64,000 nucleotides of DNA from Henckelia pumila (Eukaryota; Streptophyta; Magnoliopsida; Lamiales; Gesneriaceae). Position 1 is the stretch's first letter. Each line of letters starts with the position of its first letter. The position numbers and the translations under genes were made by a program. Positions 11,695 through 22,418 of this stretch are shown here, piece after piece. Under the pieces are notes generated by a model, which was not told where the DNA came from, searched no databases, and was given only the letters and a program-made list of their open reading frames with translations. The DNA is taken from the NCBI RefSeq assembly GCF_033568475.1, contig NC_133122.1:78887442-78951441 (forward strand), read 5' to 3'.

Positions 11695-11781
11695 TCGCTG
11701 GTGTTGAACGAGGAGTTCCATCATATTCTGCGTTTGCAGAACACGAACGTGGATGGGAAGCAGAAGATCATGTTCGCTTTG
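11695..11781 (+). pseudogene. RPS18: ribosomal protein S18 (uS13) N-terminal fragment
   Basis: Nine bases after the stop of the RPN8 piece, the frame reads [19 protein letters not shown] then [10 protein letters not shown]. This is the start of plant cytosolic ribosomal protein S18 ([27 protein letters not shown] in the family). Only about 29 residues are present, the initiator Met is missing, and the match stops at the usual first-exon region. This is the third unrelated host-gene piece joined in the same orientation in under 2 kb. Short but highly specific match. Confidence 0.82.
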
Positions 11782-11948
11782 TTCACGCCTCTAGTCCTTA
11801 GTTTCTGAACTTTTTTTGCATTTTTCTGTAGTGTTCATTGACTTAGAATTTTAATTTTGAGTGATTTGTAATACTAAAAAATTGTATATTAAATTTTATG
11901 TATGAAATTTTAAATTTTGGTTTATTTATAATTTTTTTTTGTTTTTTA

Positions 11949-12303
11949 TATAGAAAAAGACAATGGAATTTATCCGTTGTCGTAGGGGGTATAAAATTGT
12001 TGTAAATGATGGTGTTGTCAAAACTGCACCCCTACAACAACGGATAAAATCTGTTTTCGTTTCTCTCAAAGACAACAGATTTTGTGTCTACGACAATGGA
12101 TTTTATCTGTTGTCTTTGAGGGCAACGACAACGGATTTTATCGGTTGTCGTAGACACAAATCTGTTGTCTTTGAGGGCAACAACAACGGATTTTATCCGT
12201 TGTCGTAGGGGCGCAGTTTTGACAACACCATCAGTTACAATAGTTTTAAACCCCCTACGACAACGGATAAAATCCGTTGTCGTTTTGCGTTTTTCTTGTA
12301 TTG
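11949..12303. repeat. foldback repeat with CACTA-like end
   Basis: The segment is a large imperfect palindrome. The left arm (about 11949-12055) and right arm (about 12195-12303) are reverse complements, including the block with TGGTGTTGTCAAAACTGC. A short motif, ACGACAACGGATTTTATCCG and its complement, recurs about seven times in both orientations, as subterminal repeats of plant CACTA (En/Spm) transposons do. On the - strand the right end reads CAATACAAGAAAAACGC, one base from the canonical CACTACAAGAAAAA start. It could be the deleted remnant of a CACTA element (both ends with little between), or the 3' end of one that spans the captured fragments. No matching second end was found upstream. 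Confidence 0.72.
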
Positions 12304-13743
12304 GCGCGCAATGGAGGATATTGGGCTAGGGTTTCGGGCAGGGGCTAGGGCAGCAGGAAGGGGCTCGGGCAGGGTCATCCTGGGTCGGGTCGATGTGTTT
12401 TAGGGTCAAGTCATGTGGATACAGGTCTGGGTTAATTTATTTTGGGTCCGAGTATTTTAATTATTAATTAAGTGATTAATTAGATGTTCATGGGATTGGA
12501 ATTTTAAAAAAAAAAATCCAGTAGTAGTATCGGGTCGTTTAACCAACTAAGTTCCCAACTTTCTTGTTGCCAACTACACACTGATTACCGAACCTGGGAA
12601 ACCTGCAACTGCCCCATCGAATGGGGTGTAGCGAATAATGCTCAACACGAAGGTATGAGTATACACATACTATGAATGCAAATACAAATGCATATGAATG
12701 GGTACTGGGAACCTATCATAGATAGAACACTGCTCAGTCAAAGGAACCGTGGTATGTAAAACGCTGGGCCGTCGCATCAGAAGGTGGCTCCCATACCATA
12801 AACCGTGGATATATCTGGATCCAAAACCATGACATCCATGCACAAAATATAATAGGGCTGAGCGACCCCTCTATAGGTAATATCAATGGAAACAGGTTCA
12901 TCGTGCCAATGCATGCAACATAATATCCCGTGGCATAATAAATGCACATATAATCAATGCCACATAAAACATGCAAACATAGAACATACATGCTCAACAA
13001 GGATATCTCGGATAGTACGTCCGTACCTCAAATCATGCAACTCAAGCAACCTAGCCGCCCGGGTACTCAAGTCCATGCCTATAAGTATATAATCACTATA
13101 TCACTTATAGCTCTCTAAATGCCTTAACTAGACTAATAGATACTCACTTAAGCTAATCTGAGTCTAGTATAATATCTGCGTCCGTCGTCTCTTGGCCCTC
13201 GAAAAGAATGCCTAAAAGCCCCTAAAAGATAACTAGAAAGGAGAGGAGAGGAATTGGAAATGTGCAATGAGGGAGGGTCTCGGCACCGATTTATATAATC
13301 ATCGATCCGAGGGTCCGATCTCCGAGATCGGATCGTCTGATCTTCCCAAGAAACCCCCTAAGTACACGTGTCCTCTTATCCAATAGGAGTAAGCCAACAA
13401 TGTTCGGATCATCCAATCCTCAACTTCGGATTGTCCAATCTCCTAATGTTGTCACATCAAATCCTTATCTGTTATCGGAATGAGATCGGATCGTCCGATC
13501 TCTCCGGAGCATCCGAACTCCCATCCTAGCTTCAAAAGTGTTAGGATGGTTCGATCTCTTGGCTTGTCCAGTTCGGATCGTCCGAACACCCTAAACTCTA
13601 GGAACTTCTCCGGATCATTTTTGAACGTAATGAATTCGATTTTCCACTCCTCTGACTTATTTGAGAACTCCTTAATCATGTTTTAACCATCTTAAACATT
13701 CTTAGTCTTTATAATTGCTACAATGGAAATCGAGTTACTACAT
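12304..13743 (-). repeat. gypsy LTR, Del/Tekay-like
   Basis: At 13744-13780 the - strand reads GATTTCGAGGACGAAATC, then AAGGTGGGGAGAA, then TGTAGTAACTCG. This is the typical end of a plant chromovirus pol frame, its polypurine tract and the LTR start. The LTR then runs downward through a region with many copies of a GGATCGTCCGATC-like motif and a TATA-like ATTTATATAATC near 13290. The lower end is uncertain: homology style continues to the foldback repeat at 12303, so 12304 is an upper estimate of the LTR length (about 1.4 kb). Confidence 0.6.
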
Positions 13744-14715
13744 TCTCCCCACCTTAAGAGATTTCGTCCTCGAAATCAAGTCTTGGTCAACCCTGAGAAT
13801 GCATTCTCAATCAAGATTCCTGAAACCGCTGATAAAACCATTATCTAAACCACAAGAAAGTCTAGCTTCTATCAACCCAAAATGTCCCATCGTAAACAAA
13901 AGTGATCCATTCATGCTAGATTACAACAGTACTAGATAATTGAACTTAGGACTTAATCTAATTCCATCCCTACACACCTCTGCCATAGTATCGAAACTGG
14001 TGTTGGAATCCTTCCCCACTCAAGCATCTACTGACTGAATCTCTCTAATACTCTGAAAATGTGTAGTCCAAAATAACATATGATTTATCCCAAAAATCCC
14101 ATGTTTGGCCATAGATACAAAATCTCTCTTTCTATCGTGGAATCTACCTTACTTTATTATCGAGTAGTTAAATAGAGTTTCTCTAGCATTGCACTAATGC
14201 CTCTTAACTGATTTGAAACTCTAGCACCTCCCACGGTCCGTTTTATAATCATCGTTGGTCGATCCAACAAAAACTCAATCATCAAATTTCTAATCTCATG
14301 TATGAATTCAAGTGACAGTCTAATCACCCTATACTTGAGCAGATACACAAGACTTGTTTTATCCTTGTATCCCCATAACTTACACAGATATTTCCATCAA
14401 ATCATACTAAGCAAAATCTTGGAATCCCAATGAATCTTGCTAAAGATTTTGACAATCTCGTCGCACCATCAAGCAATACCGTACATCCTTGCCGTTACCA
14501 AACTCATCGGCGGTTGATCAAGATAATTGATACCATACTTAAATCGAGATTTCTTTGATATCTAATTTATACCCCAAGTAATCAATGGTGATATTGTCTA
14601 CTAGACTGTACCAAAATCACCTCACCCGTTCGTGCAACACTATGACTAACAACATTGTCAAAATAGTGTCATCATCCGATAACACGAGCAGTTCTTCTAA
14701 CCACTTACTTTGGCA
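13744..14715 (-). other. internal remnant beside the gypsy LTR
   Basis: The last residues before the polypurine tract (DLISRTKSLKVGR-like, broken) look like the decayed end of a chromovirus pol. The remaining ~900 bp have no frame longer than about 60 codons and no recognisable integrase or chromodomain. It is probably heavily mutated retroelement sequence of the same element. Confidence 0.4.
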
Positions 14716-16104
14716 TAGATGATAGTTGTGTTTTTGTTGCATTTGTTAGTATCATTTTTGTTGTTGTTTTGCATTAGTTGCATGTTTTATTTTAGCATTT
14801 TGTTCGTATTGTATTTTCTGTGTTTGCATGATGGGATTCTTGTTTTTGTGGTTAGGTCGCTTATTTTGCGGACTAAGATGGAACCTCGGAGGAACGGAGA
14901 TTTGAAGCAAGGGAAATTCAAGTCAATTTCTGGAAATGCTCTCTCGCTCGATCCGCAAGAGTATGCAGATCGAGCGAGCTCTTATATTTTGAGGACAGTA
15001 GGATGGAACTTCTCTCTCGCTCGATCCGCAGATGTTTACCGATCGAGCGAGCCCTTTTTTTTACGTGAGGCAATAGCAGTTGAAATTTCTCTCGCTCGAT
15101 CCGCAGAATGTTGCGGATCGAGCGGCGTTTTGTTTCGGGAAAAAAATTCATTTTTGAAAACTTTGTTAATTTAGTTCCTAGCCTTAATTAGACAATTATT
15201 CCATTTTAGTAGGATTTTTTATCAGACTTGTGGAGACACATTGGATGCTAGGTTTTTCTTCTTGAATTCTTAATTCTAGTTTTCTTCTTTTTCTTTGAAT
15301 TTTATGAATTTTGCTATGAATCGTTGTAACTAAACTCTTTTACTTGGTTGAGGGAGACGAACCCTTGGTATATTTCATTTATGAGATTTGATTTGTAGTG
15401 TTTTAATCTTTATTAAGTATCAATTTTTGATCTATTTTATTTTATGTTTGTATGTGAGATTTTAGGATTGGTCATCTTAGGATTTTGTATTGCAAGCGAT
15501 AGCTAAATTAGAATTCAAATCCGTAATTTTTTGAATAAACTAATTTGCGAAGCAACTACGTGTGATAATTTCTGCTGTTGAATTTATTATCTCGTAGGGT
15601 CAATTATTAGATAGGCTAAATATAACCGCTGGTGTTGTGTTGTCTAGTTTCGTCAGTTTTACTAGTTTGAATGCTACCGTGGATTTAAATCTAGATTGTT
15701 GTTATCGGGTTGGTCCATTGGTAAGAGTTAATTAAGAATGCTGTTTTCTAATTAACTAATATTACGGTGAAACAGGAATTAAATTTTCAATGATGAATAT
15801 TTAATAAGATTAATTATTTTAGAAAATCGATGATTGAATAAATGAATATTAAGGGTGTAGTCGACCGATACTTAGTCTCGTCTCTTATTGAATTTCTCCA
15901 GTCTTTTATTTAAATTTTGCATGCTAGTGAATTTTGATTGTTTAAAGTTTTTAGTAGTTAATCCAAACTCCAAAACCCCCTTTTATTTTAAAGAACACTT
16001 TTAAATTTACTTTTTCTCGTGGGAACGATCCCTACTCACGCTACTGCATTATTTGTTTATCTGATTGAGTCGGGTAATTTGGGCGTATGCGATAAGCGCT
16101 ACCA
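14716..16104 (+). repeat. 5' LTR of Athila-like element E
   Basis: The segment ends GCGCTACCA just before AATTTTGGCGCCG, as in Athila LTRs, and carries the conserved GGGAACGATCCCTACTCACG region near 16020-16040. The start is approximate. It includes a three-unit array of palindromes (14942-15124). No coding role is seen for the open frame that crosses the array. Confidence 0.65.
14942..15124 (+). repeat. three palindromes, ~74-bp spacing (5' array)
   Basis: Units at 14942-14979, 15015-15052 and 15089-15124 share the left arm TCTCGCTCGATCCGCA, a 5-8 base loop, and the right arm TGC(A/G)GATCGAGCGAG (third unit ends GCGG). Each can form a hairpin of about 15 pairs. Between units lies diverged sequence of about 36 bases. 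The same design occurs at 21808-21996 in this element. Confidence 0.9.
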
Positions 16105-16109
16105 AATTT

Positions 16110-16127
16110 TGGCGCCGTTGCCGGGGA
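16110..16127 (+). other. primer-binding site of element E
   Basis: TGGCGCCGTTGCCGGGGA lies five bases after the LTR end and upstream of gag. This is the well-known Athila-type primer site, reported as complementary to the 3' end of a plant tRNA-Asp. Confidence 0.88.
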
Positions 16128-16223
16128 ATGGTGTCAATTTTTTTTTGTGTTCATTTTCTTTTTATTTTATTTTGATTAATCTTACTGTCTTTTCTTTTCT
16201 TTGTTTCTAGTTCTTTTTAGTTC

Positions 16224-17470
16224 ATGCTTTCAGGTGATCTTGTTGAAGAGGATTTTTTCTACGATCCAGAGATCGAAAGAACTTTGCATAGGCGAAGGCG
16301 AGAACTCCGTACGCAACAACAAGAAGTCGCGGCTAGAGCTGCTTTTCCAGAAGAAGAGATGGCTGCTAATGCTAACCTGAGTCTCAGACAATTGGGCACT
16401 CCTGATCCCAATCAACAACCTCTATGCATTAATTTTCCTACATTAGAAAATAATGCTACTTTTGAACTTAAATCTGGTTTAATTCACTTACTACCTGCTT
16501 TTCATGGTCTTGCAGGTGAAGACCCGAACAAACACTTGATGGAATTCCACGTGGTTTGCACTAGTATGAAACCCCATGGAGTGACGGAGGAGCAGATTCA
16601 ACTGAGGGCCTTTTCTTTCTCTTTGAAGAGTGCTGCTAAGGATTGGCTATACTACTTGCCCTCTGGCTCTATCACCACGTGGACGGAGATGAAAAGGATC
16701 TTTCTGGATAATTTTTTTCCAGCCTCTCGAGCTGCGAACATCCAGAAAGAAATTTATGGCGTCAAGCAATATTCAGGGGAATCACTGCACGAATATTGGG
16801 AGCGGTTCAAGAAGCTTTGCGCTAGTTGTCCGCAACACCAGATAAGTAAAAACCAGTTGATTCAATTATGCTATGAAGGTTTGTTGCCTCATGACAGGAG
16901 CATGTTGGATGCCGCGAGTGGAGGTGTTTTCATGGATAAAACGCCGGTACAAGCACGGAATTTGATTGAAAATATGGCTGCCAATTCTCAACAATTTGGC
17001 ACCATAAGGAATGATCATCCACCACGGAAGAACAACGAGGTAAATGTATCTTCCCTTGAGTAGCAATTAATTGAATTGACGACTCTTGTGCGTTAGATGG
17101 CTGTAGGGAATGGACAGACTGCGAAGGCATGTGGCATCTGCGCTGCAATAGGACACGCCACTGATATGTGTCCTACACTTCAAGAGGACTCAGTTGAACA
17201 GGTAAACGCTACTGGCGGATTTCCTGGACCACCACAACGAAAGTATGATCCTTATTCCAACACATTCAATCCTGGTTGGAAGGATCATCCAAATCTAAGA
17301 TATGGGAATCCTCAAGCAAGTCAATCGGGGCCTCAAGCACCACGACATAATCAAACTTATAGGCCGCCGTACCCTCAACAGCAATAGCAGAGACCTCAGA
17401 TACCAACTCCAGGTGAGTTTCTCGAAAATATAGTTAAGGAACTTGCCACTAACACTGCATCTTTTTAACA
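16224..17470 (+). pseudogene. Athila-like gag
   Basis: The first open part (16224-17061, 279 codons) has FELKSGLIHLLPAFHGLAGE, EDPNKHLMEFH, then AFSFSLKSAAKDWLYYLPSG and ESLHEYWERFKKLCASCPQH, all typical Athila gag. After a stop at 17061 and one near 17094 the frame continues with a CCHC knuckle (CGICAAIGHATDMC, near 17130). A further stop follows at about 17385, and another near 17467. Gag builds the RNA-packaging particle. The stops make it non-functional unless the copy was recently damaged. Confidence 0.88.
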
Positions 17471-17507
17471 GGACACCCGGGCAAGTATACAAAACTTAAC
17501 CACTCAA

Positions 17508-20500
17508 ATGGGACAGCTAGCTACAGCAATCAACAAGCTGGAATCACAAAATTCCAGCAGTTTGCCATCTCAAACTGTGCTGAACCCAAGAGAGAACGCA
17601 AGTGCGATAACTTTAAGGAATGGGAAGGAGTTGAAAATGAAGGATAAAGAAGTTGAGGTTGAGCCCAAAGAGAAGCTGAAAGAAGAAGAAGAGCAAAAGG
17701 TAAGTGATGAAAAATCATCCAAGGATGATTCGCCAAGAGGTAAGTTTCCTCCTTTATCTGAATATAAGCCTATTGCCCCTTTTCCCTTAGCACTTAAGGA
17801 CTCTAGAAAAGGTGAGGGGATTAAGGAGCTCTATGAAACTTTTCGTAGATGTGAGGTCAATATTCCATTGCTAGATGCAATTAAGCAGGTACCTCGATAC
17901 ACAAAGTTTTTGAAGGAGTTGTGCACAGCAAAGAGGAAGCAGACATTGAAGGGCTGTAAAAAAGTGGAACTTGGTGAGAATGTATTTGCAGTGATCCAAA
18001 GGAAACTACCCGCAGAATGTAAGGTTCCAGGTATGTTTTCTATCCCATGCACTATAGGGAATGTTAGACTTGAGAAGACCATGCTAGATCTAGGAGCATC
18101 AATTAATGTTATGCCTTATTATATATGCATCCTTAAAACTTGGCCCATTGAACAAAACTGAAATTGTCATACAGTTAGCGGACAGGTCTAATGCATACCC
18201 TAGGGGAGTAGTAGAAGATGTGTTGGTGCAAGTAAATGAATTAGTGTTTCCTGCAGATTTTTATGTGCTAGACATGGAAAACGGTGATCATAATAGACCT
18301 ATTTTGTTAGGCAGACCGTTTTTGAAAACTTCCATGACGAAAATTGATGTTCACAGTGGCACACTTACTATGGAATTCGATGGCGAGGTTGTAAAATTTA
18401 ATATTTATGATGCCATAAAATTCCCTGATAGTGATGATTGCGTGTTTTCTGTTGATATTGTGGATTTCTTGGCACAAGAGTATTGTGAGCATGCAGGGAA
18501 AGATAATCTAGAGGTGGCTATTACAGCACCCATTATGCATACGGAAGATGGAATTCGATGCAATCAAGAATTAGAAGAGATTGAGAAACTTTTGAATAGT
18601 TCTCCTGAGCTACCTCAGTCAGGTAATGTCTCTTACTTAGCTTTGCCAGTTTCTAATACTAGGTGTCTTCCATCTGTTTTGCAGGCACCAGAGGTTGAAT
18701 TGAAGACACTTCCAAACCATATAAAGTATGTTTTCCTTGGTAAAGGAGAAACATTACCGGTTATCATCTCCAGCAGCTTGGAATTTGATCAAGAGGAGCG
18801 ATTAGTCAAGGTGTTACAAGAGCACAAGACTGCTATTGGGTGGACCATAGCAGACATTAAAGGAATTAGCCCGTCGACATGCATGCACCGAATTTTGATG
18901 GAGGAAGGAGCAAACCCCTCACGTCAGTTTCAACGCAAACTGAATCCACCGATGATGGAGGTGGTAAAGGCTGAGATTCTGAAGCTACTAGAAATTGGGG
19001 TTATCTACCCAATTTCTGACAGTCAGTGGGTCAGTCCGGTCCGAGTGGTATCCAAGAAAACCGGAATCACCGTTGTGAAGAATAAGGATGACGAGATAGT
19101 TCCCACCCGTATTCAAAATGGGTGGAGGGTTTGTATTGACTATAGGAAGCTGAATGCCGAAACCCAAAAGGACCACTTTCCTTTACCCTTTATTGATCAA
19201 ATGATTGAAAGGTTAGCATGTCATCCTTACTATTGTTTTCTTGATGGATATTCTAGTTATTTTCAGATTGCTATCGCGCCAGAGGATCTGGAAAAAACGA
19301 CATTCACATGCCCATTTGGCACTTTTGCTTATCGACGGATTCCCTTTGGACTTTGCAACGCACCGGCCACTTTCCAACGGTATATGGTTAGTATTTTTTC
19401 AGACTTTATTGAGAATATCTTAGAAGTTTTTATGGATGACTTCACTGTCTATGGTGATTCCTTTGAAAACTGTCTATCTAACCTTGCACTTGTCCTTAAG
19501 AGGCGTGTCGAAACCAACCTCGTTTTGAATTCTGAAAAATGTCACTTTATGGTTGGGCAAGGTGTGGTTTTGGGTCATGTTGTGTCATCAAAGGGGATAG
19601 AGGCAGATAGAGCTAAAATTGATATCATTCAATCTCTACCTTACCCCACATATGTGCGGGAAGTGCGTTCTTTTCTTTGCCATGCAGGTTTTTACAGGAG
19701 GTACATTCAAGATTTCGCCAAGATCGCATCCCCCATGTGCAGGCTATTACAAAAAGATGTGTCATTTGAGTTTGATGAGTCATGCAAATCATCCTTTGAC
19801 AAATTAAAGAACTCCTTGACATCTGCACCAATAATGCGACCACCGGATTGGAGCAAGCCCTTTGAGATTATGTGTGAAACCAGTGACCTATGCCGTCGCG
19901 CTGTCTTAGGCCAAAAAGTTGGGAAAGCATCGCATGCTATCTACTACGCTTCGCGCATTCTGAACGATGCCCAACGAAACTACTCGCACTACTGAAAAGG
20001 AGCTTTTTAGCAGTAGTTTTTTTTCTTTAGATAAGTTTCGTTTATATTTACTTGGTGCTAAGGTTATTGTTTATTCTGACCATGCAGCTCTTCGTTTTCT
20101 GATGGCGAAGAAAGAGGCAAAACCAAGGCTGATCCGATGGATACTTCTGCTGAATGAATTCGATATAGAAATCAAAGACAAAAGAGGGGCCGAGAATCAA
20201 GTTGCTGATCACTTGAGTCGTCTAGTTCATATTGATGAGGAGCTGAATTTGTGTGACGACTTTCGTGATGAACAGCTGTTTCTCGACGACCACCGAATTA
20301 CCATGGTACGCATAATATTGTGAATTATTTAGTTACTAATGGTTTCCCCTCTGAATTTTCTAAGGCACAAAAGACAAAGTGAGAAGTGATGCGAAGTATT
20401 ATGTGTGGGATGATCCATACTTGTGGAAAGCACTGCGCTGATCAAGTTTATACGACGATGCATTCCCGCGAGCCGAGGTAATCCCTATTCTCACGTTTTG

Positions 20501-21617
20501 TCATTCCTATGCATGTGGTGGCCACTTTGGACCGAGAAGGACATCGATGAAGGTGTTGGACAACCGATTCTTCTAGCCCATCCTTATTTCAAGACGCCTA
20601 CCTATTCTGTAAGTCATGCGCACAATGCCAAAAGACTAGGAATCATCTCACAACGAAAGGAGATGCCTCAACAACCCATTCTAGTTTGTGAGATCTTTGA
20701 TGTTTGGGGCATCGACTTAATGGGACCCTTTCCGAATTCACATGGTTCTATTTATATATTACTTGCTGTGGATTAAGTCTCGAAGTGGGTGGAAGCAAAG
20801 GCCACCCATACTGATGATTCTCAAGTTGTTGCAGAGTTTATCAAGCATCACATTTTCTCTAGGTTTGGAATTCCTAGAGCCCTCATCAGTGATAGAGGCA
20901 TACACTTCTACAACCGAACCGTGGCGAGTCTACTGAAGAAATATCATGTGACGCATAGGATTTCCACGGCATATCATCCACAATCCAACGGTCAAGCTGA
21001 GGTATCCAACGGAGAAATCAAATCTATCCTAGAGAAGATCGTGAATCCTACGGAAAGGATTGGAGCTTGCGATTGGATGATGCCTTGTGGGCTTATTGAA
21101 CTACGTTCAAAACGCCGATTGGAATGTCACCATATCGATTAATTTTTGGGAAAGCCTGTCATCTGCCAGTCGAATTGGAGCATAGATCCTATTGGGCTAT
21201 AAAGAATTTCAAATATGCAGATGGATGAGAGCGGCGAACATCCAAAGCTGCAGTTGCAAGAATTGGAAGAGATCCGCAATGATGCTTATGCCAGCTCTAA
21301 AATTTACAAAGACAAAACAAAGGCATTTCCATGACAAGATGATCTCTCGACGAAAACTTCTAAGTCGGTCAAAAAGTTCTGCTATATCATTCACGACTTC
21401 GGTTGTTTCCAGGTAAGTTACGTTCGCGTTGGAATGGACCTTTTGTTGTCACTAACGTCTTTCCTCATGGTGCAGTCGAAATTCAAAGTTTGGACAAAAC
21501 CAAAACTTTCAAGGTGAATGGCCACCGGCTTAAAAACTATTATTGAAGGAGTCCAAGTGAACGTCGTTGTGGAAAAGCACGATATCACTCCCGATGCTCC
21601 GCCAAATGTCAAATAAA
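17508..21617 (+). pseudogene. Athila-like pol: protease, RT, RNase H, integrase
   Basis: The protease region has TMLDLGASINVMP (near 18085), the Athila form of the aspartic protease site. A frameshift near 18115 leads into a long frame (to 19993) with the RT motifs VCIDYRKLNAETQKDHFPLP, PFGTFAYRRIPFGLCNAPAT and the catalytic VFMDDFTVYG. RNase H begins at FEIMCETSDLCRRAVLG; the usual D-A-S is altered. It ends [10 protein letters not shown] after a stop at 19993. Integrase is broken but shows [13 protein letters not shown] (near 20700), [11 protein letters not shown] (near 20885) and [17 protein letters not shown], so the D, D and E positions are visible. Stops and shifts near 20320, 20440, 20776 and 21140 mean it is inactive. 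Confidence 0.9.
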
Positions 21618-22140
21618 TCACGGCATGCAGTCGAGCTATAGACTGACTGCAAATTTAGCGCTGATTGGGAGGCAACCCAGTGTTTCTTTCCTTTTTACTT
21701 CTGCTCGTTTTTTATTTCTTTTACTTTCTTTAGTCTTAATTTTATGTTTATGTTGTTTCTTGTTTTTCAAAAATTTTGAAAAATCCAAAAAAATTTAATT
21801 TTTGTTGTCTCGCTCGATCCGCAATATCTTGCAGATCGAGCGAGAGCTTCTTTGCTCGGGACAATAAGGTTAACAATTTGTCTCGCTCGATCCGAAAATA
21901 TCTTTCAGATCGAGCGAGAGCATTTTTTTCGTCGGGACAGTAAGTTACATAATTTGTCTCGCTTGATCCGCAACATCTTGCGGATCGAGCGAGAGCACTT
22001 TTACCTTAATAAAATGCCGACTCCCTTCCCCTTCTTTCTTTCTTTCCTTCTTATTCTCTCTTTTCTCTCTTGTGTCTCCCTACACCCCACCTTTCGTTTT
22101 TAGCTAATTTTCCTCCCTAATTTCATATTTCCATCTTTTA
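21618..22140 (+). other. element E linker between pol and third ORF
   Basis: The linker begins with the conserved TGGGAGGCAACCCA (21666-21679), typical after Athila integrase. It then carries a T-rich run, the second array of three palindromes (21808-21996) and a CT-rich stretch. Confidence 0.7.
21808..21996 (+). repeat. three palindromes, ~74-bp spacing (3' array)
   Basis: Units start at 21808, 21881 and 21957. Each has TCTCGCTCGATCCGCA (or one to two changes), a short loop, then GCAGATCGAGCGAGAG. They match the arms and spacing of the array at 14942-15124, and each is followed by a GGGACA-type sequence. The two arrays flank gag-pol. Confidence 0.9.
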
Positions 22141-22418
22141 ATTCGCAGGGTAAATCTCTCGGAAGTTACACCACAACTCTTCGGACGCCATCTTCTCCGA
22201 TCATCTTCTCCGGCCTCTCTCATGTCACGCCTACCACCGGTCACCATCCTCGATTTTTGTCGTCGTGGGTTATTTTCGTCGAGCTTTTCTCCTTAGGCAT
22301 CTCCTAGACGTAGTTCTTCATTGTTGATCTTGTGTTCTTCAAGGGGTTGCCCGATATTCTTTGCACGCCAGGTGTTCGAAAATTTCCTCTTCCCTTTGCT
22401 ATCTTCTTCCTACTATCA

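Noticed and set aside
11963..12208. 81-codon open frame in the foldback
   Set aside because: It is a translation of the repeated ACAACGGAT motif in a palindrome and shows no protein-like features.
8237..12303. Helitron as carrier of the gene fragments
   Set aside because: Plausible from the same-strand fragments, but no TC start or hairpin plus CTRR end could be located; left as an alternative only.
14918..15151. Open frame crossing the 5' palindrome array on the - strand, and the + strand frame at 14719-15174
   Set aside because: Both arise because the palindromes are open in several frames; they start in LTR sequence and have no domain.
14942..21996. CRISPR-like array
   Set aside because: Only three units per site, the repeats are palindromes with diverged rather than unique equal-length spacers, and the DNA is plant nuclear with retroelement genes around it.
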